A stretch of DNA of 64,000 bases. Source: an uncultured Coriobacteriaceae bacterium (GTDB taxonomy: Bacteria; Actinomycetota; Coriobacteriia; Coriobacteriales; Atopobiaceae). The stretch lies in contig CADBDT010000015.1 in the NCBI GenBank assembly GCA_902793465.1, positions 1-64,000 of the forward strand, in the 5' to 3' direction. The notes beneath the pieces were generated by a model that saw only the letters and a list, made by a program, of their open reading frames with translations, made no database searches and was not told the origin of the DNA. Of the stretch, positions 8,941-19,505 are shown one piece after another. The translations under genes and the position numbers were made by a program. How positions within the stretch are numbered: position 1 is the first letter of the stretch; the number at the start of each line of letters is the position of its first letter.

Positions 8941-9006
8941 TTACCTGTTGACGTTGATGGTATCAATCTTAACATTGATGGACTTGTCGTTCTTTCCGCA
9001 ATCTTC
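8941..9006 (-). other. in-frame, coding-like extension after the precursor stop codon
   Basis: Directly after the TAA at 9007-9009 the same frame reads EDCGKNDKSINVKIDTINVN plus Arg, then TAA at 8941-8943. The alternating hydrophobic/polar pattern and Lys content look like core-peptide sequence, not random DNA. Possible readings are an ancestral longer core now cut off by one stop, stop-codon readthrough, or chance. The sequence alone cannot decide. Confidence 0.4.
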
Positions 9007-9273
9007 TTAACTCTTCTTAAATTCTCGTACTACCACGTGTTCGTTCTTGCCGCCGCCAGCGACCTGGTCGAGCTCATCCAAGCCAATCTCGCCCTCTTCC
9101 TCGAGCTTCGACTTAACGAACTCTTGGACCTCCTCGGCGGTCGCCTCGCAGCCGTGGGCCGCGGCAAAGGCCAAAATAGCCTCCTCGCCCTGCTGCTCCG
9201 CCGCCAGGTACTCCTGCGTCAGCTCCTCGCTCGCGATTACCTCATCGTAGAGCTCCGCTATGGTCTTGCTCAT
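9007..9273 (-). CDS. Nif11/NHLP-type RiPP precursor peptide
   Basis: 88 aa. The ATG at 9273 has AGGAG 9 nt upstream. Residues 1-72 form an acidic helical leader of the Nif11-like type (IAELYDEVIASEELTQEYLA ... EVQEFVKSKLEEEGEIGLDE, then LDQVAGGG). The GGG at 73-75 is the expected processing site and leaves a 13-residue core, KNEHVVVREFKKS, with four Lys as possible acylation sites. It is the first gene of the minus-strand cluster of GNAT, acyl ligase, ACP and exporters. Oddity: the frame stays open for 21 more codons after the TAA (8941-9006), with coding-like composition, so the core may be truncated by a nonsense change. The leader family call is strong; the product is unknown. Confidence 0.85.
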   Translation of the reverse strand: MSKTIAELYDEVIASEELTQEYLAAEQQGEEAILAFAAAHGCEATAEEVQEFVKSKLEEEGEIGLDELDQVAGGGKNEHVVVREFKKS

Positions 9274-9461
9274 GGATCCACTCTCCTTGCTTTGGACAAA
9301 CAACAAACCAGATATTAGCATCAAATACGGGTAAGTCACAAGTACGTCATATGCACGTGCCACTCTTGCTCGGCGAGCGTTATTCGGGTTGAATTGCAGG
9401 CTCATCCGTACGCCTTCTTTTTTGCAAGATACGTTGTTGGGAATCCTAAAGGCTCATGGAT

Positions 9462-9757
9462 TTAAACGCCAAGACAGTTTAGCCGGCATTCCCAATCACG
9501 TCTACCTCTACCCATAGGTCCTACGTCATCCTTCCCTCTCACAGCGTGCCCTCCCGCAGCCAGGTCCAGCTCGTCCATCGAGAGCTCCCCGTCCTCTTCG
9601 AACTTCGCCTTGAGGAAGGAGACGATCTCCTCGATGGTAGCCTCGCAGTCGTGGGCCGCGACGAAGGCCGCGACCGCATCCTCGCTCTCCTGCGCCGCCG
9701 CCAGGCACTCCTGCTGCAGCTCCTCGCTCGCGATTACCTCATCGTAGAGCTCCGCAA
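9462..9757 (-). pseudogene. second Nif11-type precursor, N-terminus lost at a rearrangement
   Basis: The frame from 9757 down to the TAA at 9462 encodes a leader very like that of the first precursor: ELYDEVIASEELQQECLAAA, then SFLKAKFEEDGELSMDELD and LAAGG, followed by a different 28-residue core HAVRGKDDVGPMGRGRR and a tail with two Cys. The DNA of the two leaders is nearly identical over GAGCTCTACGATGAGGTAAT and beyond. The start codon and first residues (MSKTI in the intact copy) are missing: upstream the sequence changes at about 9757 into an ABC ATPase fragment on the other strand, and an in-frame TGA follows. A rare ATT start is conceivable but has no clear RBS. Most likely it is a disrupted paralogous precursor with its own core. 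Confidence 0.75.
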
Positions 9758-10213
9758 TTCTTCTCGCTCACGCTCAAGCCGGGCGAGCGGGTGGCGCTGG
9801 TCGGTGCGTCCGGCTGCGGCAAGTCCACGATACCCAAGCTGGTCTCCGGCTTGTACCAACCATGGAGCGGCGAGGTCCTCTTTGATGGGAAGCCCCGCAG
9901 CGCATACCCGCGCGACGTGATCACTGGATCGCTCTCCGTGGTGGACCAGGACATCACGCTCTTTGAGGACAGCATCGCAGAGAACATCGTCATCACGGCA
10001 CCGCAGCTGACCCAAGAGGATGCCTGGGAGGCGGCCGAGGCGGCAGGGCTCGCGGAGGACATTCGCGCCATGCCCATGGGAATGCATACCGTAATATCGG
10101 AGGGCCAAGGCGGCGTGTCCGGCGGCTCCATCCGCGACGACAACGTGATCGAGACCGCTGACAAGTACGGCATCGCCATGTGCTTCACCGGCATGAGGCT
10201 CTTCCACCACTAA
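9758..10213 (+). pseudogene. chimeric fragment: NHLP-type ABC ATPase joined to the C-terminus of PurH
   Basis: The open frame reads as an ABC nucleotide-binding domain (FSLTLKPGERVALVGASGCG, KST, then GSLSVVDQDITLFEDSIAEN and ISEGQGGVSGG), close in style to the exporter ATPases of this cluster. At about 10130, where the signature SGGQ should finish, it switches to SIRDDNVIETADKYGIAMCF and TGMRLFHH-stop. That ending is the C-terminus of PurH (AICAR transformylase/IMP cyclohydrolase), which typically ends with GGSIRD and FTGMRHFRH. The switch falls in CCGGCGGC, which both parents could encode, so microhomology is likely. The left edge abuts the broken precursor on the opposite strand. Neither half is functional; it marks a deletion/inversion, an element inserted at purH, or an assembly chimera. 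Confidence 0.8.
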
Positions 10214-10232
10214 ACGCTGGCTGCCAAACGCT

Positions 10233-10277
10233 CAACAAGGCGCCTGACCGGGGCTTCCCGGCCAGGCGCTTTTTGTT
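10233..10277 (+). terminator. rho-independent terminator after the purH 3' end
   Basis: The stem GCGCCTGACCGGG / CCCGGCCAGGCGC with a short GCTT loop is followed by TTTTT. It sits 20-60 bp after the stop of the PurH-like end and probably is the original purH terminator. Confidence 0.85.
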
Positions 10278-10373
10278 GGGCTTGTTTGTTAATCTCTATG
10301 TGCTAGAGGTCTACACGACCAAAAATCCCGCAGTTGAGTCGGCAGAGCCCAGCATCCCGCTGCAGAGCTGGCG

Positions 10374-13276
<2,903 letters not shown>

Positions 13277-13477
13277 GGTTCTTCCTCTCTTCACGTGGTC
13301 GTCTTTGGACTTGCTGGCAACCATAATCGCAGGATGAGCCAATGGAGACATGTGCTTTCATGCCGTATTTGTTTGGTATTAGATACGATTTCTTGTTGTG
13401 TGTTTATACGCATGCTCTTAATCCCATGTATTCGTTGCGAAATCTTGTCTTTCGGGGGAAGTGCTTGCGAGGCGCCA

Positions 13478-15751
13478 CTAATAAAGGTAGATAACGTGCA
13501 GGTAGGCAATCTCGTTGCTCTGCAGCGTCCGCTCGAACGCGAGTGTTCCGTCGTTCACCACGTAGCGCTCCAGGACGAGTTGCGGCTGGGCGTACGCCTT
13601 GAGGTGCTCGACCTCGCTGCGGCTTGGCTCGTCCATGCACCACAGGCGCATGCGCAGCGCCTCGTTGCCCACGCTGCCGCCGGCATCGTTGACAAAGCGG
13701 GTCTTTACCAGATACGTGCCTGGTCGCATGTTGCGCAATTCGAAACGCAGCGTGCGCTCGGATGGCTCGTCGAAGTAGCTGTTCATTTGCTGGTAGTCGA
13801 GCTGTTTCTCGGGCGTGGTGAGATACGCGGCGTTCAGGCGCTCGCAGTTGTGGCACACGATTTGGTAGTTGTCCGCATCGTTTGCGCTCGCCATGCAACG
13901 CTCGTCGCAAAAGACCAGACCGCTGCCGATATGAGCCAAAAAATCGAATGCATAGTACGACGGCTTGGGAATGCCGTCCCGGTTCAAGATGCCCGAACGC
14001 CCCGAGAGAAACGCCGAGAGTGCACCACCGTCGACCGAAAGGTCCAGCGCATCGTTGTAGCACAACGACTGCACCAGTCCCAGCGACGAGAGCACCGTTT
14101 GCATGATGCTGGCCGCCTCATAGCACGAGTCGTTCATGATGTTGGACGTCTCGAGGGAGTCGCGCCAACCGCCCACCACCAGCAGGTTTGGATCAAAGCC
14201 CTCCTGCTCGAGTGCCTCGCGCGCAAGCATGACCTGATTGCGCAGATAATACCGGTCGGCCGTGCGCACGAGCAGGTCCTTGCCATCCTCGTGCGCAGGT
14301 GCCGCGGGACGGCAGGCAATGCTCACCGCACCAAGACGAACATGCCGCCTTCGCGCCTCGCGCAGGAAGGCGCGAAGGTTGTCGCATGTTTGGTCGCAGC
14401 GCAGACCTGGACCCATCAGTCCCTCAGCGCAACCGTATTCGTCGAGCGTTTTGCCAATACGCGAGAAGAGCTCGAAATACATGCCCCAGACCACGTCGGA
14501 TCCGCCGCCTCGTACGATAAGCTCGAAGCGCCATGCGCGAATCGTCTGCACGCCATAGCGGTTGGCCAGCCGACGCAGGGCGTCGCCAAACGCGCTCTCG
14601 TAGGCCTGCGGGTCATTCTCGGGAACGTACTCCACCAACACATGCGGCACGAATCCGTTGCCGACCAAAAAGTCAAAGCAGTCGATCAGGTCGTAGAGTC
14701 CCTGCGCGCCCTCACATTGTGCGAAGTCGCAGCCAACGCGCCAGCGCTCGAACGACAGGTGCTCCTTGAGCCAGAGGGCCTGCTCGCGCACACGCGAGTC
14801 GGCCAGCGATTCCACCGTGCCCAAGCCAATGAGCTCGCGCCACGATGCGTGCAGCACCTCCTTGCGCGCGTGGGCATCGATCATGATTTCCCAGCTGTCG
14901 TGCTTGGGTGCAAGTGGACGGCTGGCGAGCAGCTCGGCCTCCTTGCGCGCGTGGACGTCTGGTGCAGAGGGTACCGTGCGCTCATGCGTTGTACGGTACT
15001 GCTTGGGGGTCATGCAATAGGCTGCCTTGAGTGCCTGGTTGAACGAGGCCACATTGGGAAACCCGCACTCCAGCGCTATGCGGGTAACCGTGTAGTCGGT
15101 CGAACGGAGTCGCTCGGTGGCCACCTCGAGCCTCACGTCGGTAAGGTACGCATGGAAGGTCTTGCCCACCTCTGCCTTAAAGACCTTTGCAAAATGCTCG
15201 GTCGAGAGGCCAAACCGTCGCGCCATCTGCGTAAGGGAAAGCGGCTCGTCAAAGTGGGCGTCGACGTATGCCCTAAACGCGCCCGCCCGGTCCTCCTCGT
15301 CTGTGGTTACGCCGCCAAAACCGTCCAACAGGCAGTTGATTAGGGCAAGCTCGGCAACATCGTAATGGAAGTCGGCAAAATCCCCTGTCTCGGCGCTTAC
15401 CCTGAGAAGCGCCTCGAAGCGCCTGCGCAGCTCGGTATAGCTGGCGAGGTGGCGCTGGGACGGCTCGCACGAGAGAGACACGTTACGGTCGTGCAGGCGC
15501 TTGCGCAACATGCGCACGTCTATATGCAGAAGGGCGGCAACGCCGGACGAATCCACCTCCAACGAGCAGGCGTGGTTCTCGGGTACCAAAGCGAGGGACC
15601 CACGTCCGCGCTCGAGCTCGTAGATGGGACCGTTCTGGATACGCAGGCGGGTGAGACCCCGCAGGGCGTACACCACCAACACGTTCCATCGGCTGGCTGC
15701 GATGCGCTTGTTGCCGTGCGCGTAGCGGCATGTTGTGAGTCGTGCGTCCAT
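13478..15751 (-). CDS. AraC-family regulator fused to a GH39-like domain
   Basis: About 757 aa. Order: cupin-like sensor (about 1-150), two-helix-turn-helix AraC DNA-binding domain (about 160-260; LSLTQMARRFGLSTEHFAKV and VTRIALECGFPNVASFNQAL), then a glycoside hydrolase 39-like region (about 290-690) and a beta-sandwich tail. Such AraC-GH39 fusions control sugar operons in Gram-positives. The typical WNEP acid/base motif of active GH39 enzymes is not visible; the region reads AWRFELIVRGG, so the domain may only bind ligand. ATG 15751 has GGGAGG 5 nt upstream. It precedes the EIIBC-GH1 genes on the same strand and is their likely activator. A palindrome at 15927-15980 lies 176 bp upstream. 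Confidence 0.88.
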   Translation of the reverse strand: MDARLTTCRYAHGNKRIAASRWNVLVVYALRGLTRLRIQNGPIYELERGRGSLALVPENHACSLEVDSSGVAALLHIDVRMLRKRLHDRNVSLSCEPSQRHLASYTELRRRFEALLRVSAETGDFADFHYDVAELALINCLLDGFGGVTTDEEDRAGAFRAYVDAHFDEPLSLTQMARRFGLSTEHFAKVFKAEVGKTFHAYLTDVRLEVATERLRSTDYTVTRIALECGFPNVASFNQALKAAYCMTPKQYRTTHERTVPSAPDVHARKEAELLASRPLAPKHDSWEIMIDAHARKEVLHASWRELIGLGTVESLADSRVREQALWLKEHLSFERWRVGCDFAQCEGAQGLYDLIDCFDFLVGNGFVPHVLVEYVPENDPQAYESAFGDALRRLANRYGVQTIRAWRFELIVRGGGSDVVWGMYFELFSRIGKTLDEYGCAEGLMGPGLRCDQTCDNLRAFLREARRRHVRLGAVSIACRPAAPAHEDGKDLLVRTADRYYLRNQVMLAREALEQEGFDPNLLVVGGWRDSLETSNIMNDSCYEAASIMQTVLSSLGLVQSLCYNDALDLSVDGGALSAFLSGRSGILNRDGIPKPSYYAFDFLAHIGSGLVFCDERCMASANDADNYQIVCHNCERLNAAYLTTPEKQLDYQQMNSYFDEPSERTLRFELRNMRPGTYLVKTRFVNDAGGSVGNEALRMRLWCMDEPSRSEVEHLKAYAQPQLVLERYVVNDGTLAFERTLQSNEIAYLHVIYLY

Positions 15752-15926
15752 GTGACCTCCCACCCACATTGTATGCCTGCTGCGCTAGGGTCTTGTCAAC
15801 AATCCCTGGCATGTGCGCCTGAGGGTCTTTGGCTCCACCAAAGATAACCGTGCGCTCCCAAAAGGGGTGCACGTTTTGTTTAGCGGTGTCCGCTTGCCGT
15901 CGTCCGTTAGGAAAAAAGTTTTCATG

Positions 15927-15980
15927 CTCACTCAGTTTCTCACTCAGGATGACCATATCATGAGTGAGAAACTGAGTGAG
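15927..15980. promoter_or_regulatory. 54-bp palindrome, copy 1 (near-identical copy at 17563-17616)
   Basis: CTCACTCAGTTTCTCACTCA pairs with TGAGTGAGAAACTGAGTGAG around the centre GGATGACCATATCA. It lies between the stop of the AlbA_2-type gene (16009) and the start of the AraC-GH39 gene (15751). It could be an operator for the AraC gene, a terminator (the minus strand continues to a T-rich stretch) or both. Because it recurs almost exactly in front of the AlbA_2 gene, a shared regulator site is the most attractive reading. Confidence 0.55.
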
Positions 15981-16008
15981 CTCGCGCCCGGACACGCAGT
16001 CAAGTGGC

Positions 16009-17547
16009 CTAGGTCTTCAGTCGGTACTTTCGGCTCGTGCTCGTGGGAGGGGCTGTTGGCTCAAGGGACCCAGCAGCCACCAGCTCCTTGAGGCGCTCGC
16101 GCATGACGCTGTGCGAAGTGCCAAGCCTGTCGGCCAAATCGCGCATGCTCAACTCGAGGTTGGCGTTGGCACCGAAGACCCGCATGATGGCCTCACGCGT
16201 TTCCTTTGGGGACCTTCGCGTGGTACCCTGTTCTATCGGGCTCTTGCCGGAACCGCCGTTATGGGACTTGGGCAGGTTCATCCCTCCCCCTCGCGCAAGA
16301 ACGACTTTAAAGTAATCGAATCCAGCTTCGAAAAGGGGTTGGTCTATTCCGCGTTCTTCCATCTCGCGTATCATGAGCGGCACACCCGATCCTTGTCCTT
16401 CGGCTGGAGAGCCCGGGAAGGATCCACGTTGCGAGGGAAGCGACGAGACGAGCTTCATGAGGGTGTCATTGCGACAGCGCGACATGCCGTCGGCTAGCGT
16501 GCTGGCGGTTTTTCCACCCCATAGTCCACCGGGGTTCAGGATCTCCACGCGGTCGGGATATATCTCAACGGAGATGGCCTGCCCAAGGAACTGGGGGGCA
16601 TACTCGCGGTGGACAAGGGCGTTTGCCAGCGCTTCGCGCAATACGACCTCGGGTATCTCCAGCTCGTCCCGTCTGCCCGAACCCTCGACGTATGAAATGG
16701 TCCGGAGGTTCTTCGCTATGGAGCGCATCGCGTCGTCGAGCATCTCCCCGACGGTTCCCTCGCACAGCGTCCTGTCCAAGAACCGCGCTTCGCCTGGCTC
16801 GGACTTGAGCTCGGTGGGAAATGCCGCAACGTCGATCAGCAGTTTGGGGAAGAACTGCTGTGGGTAGTCCCCAAATGTCAGGAGCCCTGCCAGACGAACC
16901 GCTCCCGACTCGTTGAGCACATTTAGTCGTTTGAGCTGCGTTATGCGGTCCGTGGCACCACGAAGGGCACGAGATCCCTGTGAGCGCAGGTGCTCAACAA
17001 AGTGCTCGAGTAGGTCTGACGAGAGGTCATCTGCGGAGGCTTCCTGCACTGCGGTTCTGTCGGATTGGACATATTGCAGGAGGGTGGACAACTCGTACAC
17101 CTCGTTGGCCGAAAGGCGTATGTCCTTGTCGTCTATGCGCTTGTACGAGCCGCCAACCTTTCCCTTTCGCGTGACGAACGCCGGCTTTTCGCCTGGCGCA
17201 AGCTCGTGGATGGTGATGCAAAGGAGCTGCTTTTCCTCAAAGAATACGCGCTCCATCTCATAGCTTGGGATGTTGGTCAACTTGGTGCTGTGAGCGGCGC
17301 CATCGCCCATCCCCTCCACGAAGGCGTTGCGCACCTTCTCGAGCTCAAAGCCCTTTGCGGGCGTGAACTTCGCATTTTCATCAAGTCCGAGAATGAGGAG
17401 CCCACCGCGCGTGTTGCCAAAGGCCGATACGCTCTCCCAAACATTGGCCGAAAGTCCATCCGCACAGGCCTTTGCCTCCGTCTGGGCATCATCAGATTTC
17501 TGTCGGCGCAATCGGGCGACTATGCTCGCCAGCTCCTTGTCCGTCAC
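16009..17547 (-). CDS. AlbA_2 (Schlafen-type) ATP-binding transcriptional regulator
   Basis: 512 aa. Order: AlbA_2/Schlafen-like domain at about 10-140 (GNTRGGLLILGLDENAKF, VGGSYKRIDDKDIRLS), a GHKL-like ATPase segment at about 290-400 (VVLREALANALVHREY, VEIYPDRVEILNPGGLWGG) and a C-terminal winged-helix at about 455-505 (LSMRDLADRLGTSHSVMRER). Proteins with this plan are often called putative DNA-binding proteins or RecG-like helicases, but no helicase motor is present. The start is GTG 17547 with GGAG 8 nt upstream. Near-identical 54-bp palindromes flank the gene, one 16 bp upstream of the start and one 28 bp after the stop, which hints at autoregulation. The regulated process is unknown. 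Confidence 0.8.
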   Translation of the reverse strand: MTDKELASIVARLRRQKSDDAQTEAKACADGLSANVWESVSAFGNTRGGLLILGLDENAKFTPAKGFELEKVRNAFVEGMGDGAAHSTKLTNIPSYEMERVFFEEKQLLCITIHELAPGEKPAFVTRKGKVGGSYKRIDDKDIRLSANEVYELSTLLQYVQSDRTAVQEASADDLSSDLLEHFVEHLRSQGSRALRGATDRITQLKRLNVLNESGAVRLAGLLTFGDYPQQFFPKLLIDVAAFPTELKSEPGEARFLDRTLCEGTVGEMLDDAMRSIAKNLRTISYVEGSGRRDELEIPEVVLREALANALVHREYAPQFLGQAISVEIYPDRVEILNPGGLWGGKTASTLADGMSRCRNDTLMKLVSSLPSQRGSFPGSPAEGQGSGVPLMIREMEERGIDQPLFEAGFDYFKVVLARGGGMNLPKSHNGGSGKSPIEQGTTRRSPKETREAIMRVFGANANLELSMRDLADRLGTSHSVMRERLKELVAAGSLEPTAPPTSTSRKYRLKT

Positions 17548-17562
17548 GATTCACACTCCATG

Positions 17563-17616
17563 CTCACTCAGTCTCTCACTCAGGATGACTATATCATGAG
17601 TGAGAGACTGAATGAG
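17563..17616. promoter_or_regulatory. 54-bp palindrome, copy 2, directly upstream of the AlbA_2 gene
   Basis: CTCACTCAGTCTCTCACTCA pairs with TGAGTGAGAGACTGAATGAG around GGATGACTATATCA. It differs from copy 1 at 4 positions, and the T/C change in the left arm is compensated in the right arm (AAA to AGA), which keeps the symmetry. It ends 16 bp before the GTG start, a typical place for an operator. Confidence 0.6.
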
Positions 17617-17640
17617 GGGAGAGAGTGCGGATGATCGTAT

Positions 17641-17676
17641 CCGTTTCAACGAGGGGGCGTCCCTTCGTTGAAACGG
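17641..17676. repeat. short hairpin repeat CCGTTTCAACGA
   Basis: CCGTTTCAACGAGGGG and CCCTTCGTTGAAACGG form a hairpin in the gap between the AlbA_2 gene and the acetolactate decarboxylase gene. A half copy followed by the same CTCGCGAGC tail occurs at about 19201-19230, so this is a dispersed element. Confidence 0.6.
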
Positions 17677-17762
17677 AATCCTCGCGAGCGGGACAAAGGA
17701 GCCGGGGGTGCGAGATCGAACACAACTGTGTTGTTGCGCCCATGCCCTCCCTAGCGCAACAG

Positions 17763-18635
17763 CTACTCGTTCGTCTCGGCCTTCTTCACGTCGGCGGTGC
17801 GGTCCACGGTGAAGTCGGTGCTCTCGAACTTCTGGGAGCCGGGCAGCGCCAGGTCGAACTCCTTGGTCTTGTCGATGGTCGCCGTGGCCTTGCCTACCTG
17901 GCAGTCGAGCACGTGCCCGCCCTGCTTGCGGTCGGCCGTCACGAAGTGGAAGTGCCAGCCGGCGCTATTCATGCTCGATGCGTACGGCGGGCAGTAGACG
18001 CCCACCATGCTGCCCTCCACCTTCTCCAGGTTGAAGAACGTCTGGTCGGCGGCGAGCGCATCGACTATGGTGGGGTAGGGCTTCTCCTGTTTGTGTTCGC
18101 TCCGCACGTTCATCTTGTCAAACGTGCCGTCGATGCGCACGGCATAGAAGTTGTTGATTCCCAGCTCTGCCACGCGGCCGTCGAGCTGCTTGAGCAGGGC
18201 CTCGAAGCTCGCGGCGCCGGAGACGTCGAGGGTCTCGTCGGAATCGAGGAAGGTGACGTTGCCGAACGGGATCGTTGCGGTGTCCTCCATGAGGTTGACG
18301 CTGCCGTCGCCGGCCGCTTGCCACACCTTGCCGTCGAGCATGACCAGCTCCCCGTCCAGGCCGTCGAACGTGCCGATTCCCGTGTCGCCGTGCTTCTTCA
18401 AGTCGCCCACGGTCACGCTGCCCTCGAAGTCTCCCTCGGTCAGGCTCTGCAGCAGCGATACTTGGTACAGGGCCTCGCGGTTCTGCGTCTCGGTTGCGTT
18501 TTCCGCTGGCTGCGCTCCCGACTGCGCTCCCGACTGTGTATTCGCCTGCGTCCCTGGCTGCGCGCAGCCGCCAAGGGCGATCGCTCCCGTAAGGACCGCG
18601 CCCGCAAGCACGCTTGTTACCGATTTCCTTAACAT
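17763..18635 (-). CDS. acetolactate decarboxylase, predicted lipoprotein
   Basis: About 290 aa. It converts acetolactate to acetoin and CO2. The family core is clear from about residue 55 on: GSVTVGDLKKHGDTGIGTFD, GLDGELVMLDGKVWQA, and the metal site GWHFHFVTADRKQGGH with three His. The N-terminus is a lipoprotein signal (hydrophobic stretch, then AIALGGCAQP) followed by a Gln/Thr/Ser-rich linker of about 25 residues, so the enzyme should be anchored outside the membrane, whereas acetolactate is made inside. Extracellular acetolactate decarboxylases are known in some Gram-positives. ATG 18635 is preceded by AGGAGAG; a GTG two codons earlier is possible. No acetolactate synthase gene is seen nearby. 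Confidence 0.92.
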   Translation of the reverse strand: MLRKSVTSVLAGAVLTGAIALGGCAQPGTQANTQSGAQSGAQPAENATETQNREALYQVSLLQSLTEGDFEGSVTVGDLKKHGDTGIGTFDGLDGELVMLDGKVWQAAGDGSVNLMEDTATIPFGNVTFLDSDETLDVSGAASFEALLKQLDGRVAELGINNFYAVRIDGTFDKMNVRSEHKQEKPYPTIVDALAADQTFFNLEKVEGSMVGVYCPPYASSMNSAGWHFHFVTADRKQGGHVLDCQVGKATATIDKTKEFDLALPGSQKFESTDFTVDRTADVKKAETNE

Positions 18636-18650
18636 GGCCACTCTCCTCTC

Positions 18651-18863
18651 CTAGACAGAACAATGATATACGACAGGCCACCCGAGGGCGCTTTTTGCCT
18701 GCTGCTCGGCAGTGCGTGTCTTACCGCACCATTTTGCACCTCGGATAAGCACGGAACCAGCATAGCTTAGCCGCTCAAGAAGCTCGTCCGCGATTCGTGG
18801 AAGGTATTCGGCGGCTACTGGATCTTCCTTTCGACTGTGACAGGCAGATTGTAGAATTTTTGA
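18651..18863 (-). pseudogene. N-terminal remnant of an AAA_14/DUF4143 ATPase
   Basis: About 70 aa ending at a TAG. The text EYLPRIADELLERLSYAG and SVLIRGAKWCGKTRTAEQQA is the start and Walker A region of AAA_14 (DUF4143) ATPases, which normally run to about 400 residues. Everything after SALGWPVVYHCSV is missing. It lies between the acetolactate decarboxylase and a full-length member of the same broad family at 19506. Confidence 0.6.
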
Positions 18864-19505
18864 CATGCAGATTGTAGTAATTACGGTGGTCAAACTGTTG
18901 TTAAGGCAAAACCCTCCTGCGCTGGAGAGGCTGACTATCTTTGGTACGTCGCGCGTGCGGTCGCCGGAGTTCGCCGTCATCGGCATCTCCGGGAGCGCGC
19001 GCGAGGTGGGTGACTGCGAATATGTGCTTCCCATACGATGCTCTAGGGCGTGCGCACTTCCGGGACAAAGGCATCCCTACCGTGTACGGTTCCGGCCGAT
19101 AACCGCGCACGGTAGGGACCCGTCCGTCCCAGAACCGTACACGGTGGCGGAGCCGTGGCCGCGACTGCCCACGGCTTAGCTTAACGGCGCTGGGGGGAGC
19201 CCCTTCGTTGAGACGGACTTCTCGCGAGCAGAATGCTGGACGACAGCGCCGAGCGACTCAAGGTCGTCTTTCGTGCGGCAAAGCAGCTGTAGACGTTTTG
19301 GAAGGGCCTCTTTTTTGCCGTTCATGCTTTAACGTCACAGCTCCGTGAATGGAGAACCGAATTCTGCTCTTTCGCGGGCTGACCATCCGATATTCGCGTC
19401 CATCAGAGTAATACTTTACAATACGTTGTATAATTATGTCTGGAAACTTTGCAAAATGTAGTAATACGGGAATCTGAAACATAGCATAGTGGAATTGAGG
19501 TCGTC
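18864..19505. other. intergenic region with remnants and hairpins
   Basis: Apart from the possible ATPase remnant, this region holds an inverted repeat ACCGTGTACGGTTC / GAACCGTACACGGT at about 19079-19147 with an inner copy CCGTGCGCGGTTA, and a half copy of the CCCTTCGTTGAAACGG element at about 19201. No intact gene is supported. The 130 bp before 19506 are AT-richer and should carry the promoter of the following ATPase gene, but I see no clear -35/-10 pair. Confidence 0.5.
18897..19040 (+). pseudogene. possible C-terminal remnant of a DUF4143 ATPase
   Basis: The plus strand reads VRSPEFAVIGISGS and CEYVLPIRCSRA, which loosely matches the end of DUF4143 proteins (P-x-F-x-x-V ... DGVYVxPIGCL). 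It may be the other end of the same broken gene as 18651-18863, in inverted orientation. The match is short and weak. Confidence 0.28.

Noticed and set aside
17563-17616. Transposon ends for a cassette 15927-17616
   Set aside because: The two palindromes are in the same orientation and symmetric in themselves; no transposase and no target duplication seen. Kept as operator candidates, with mobility mentioned as an alternative.
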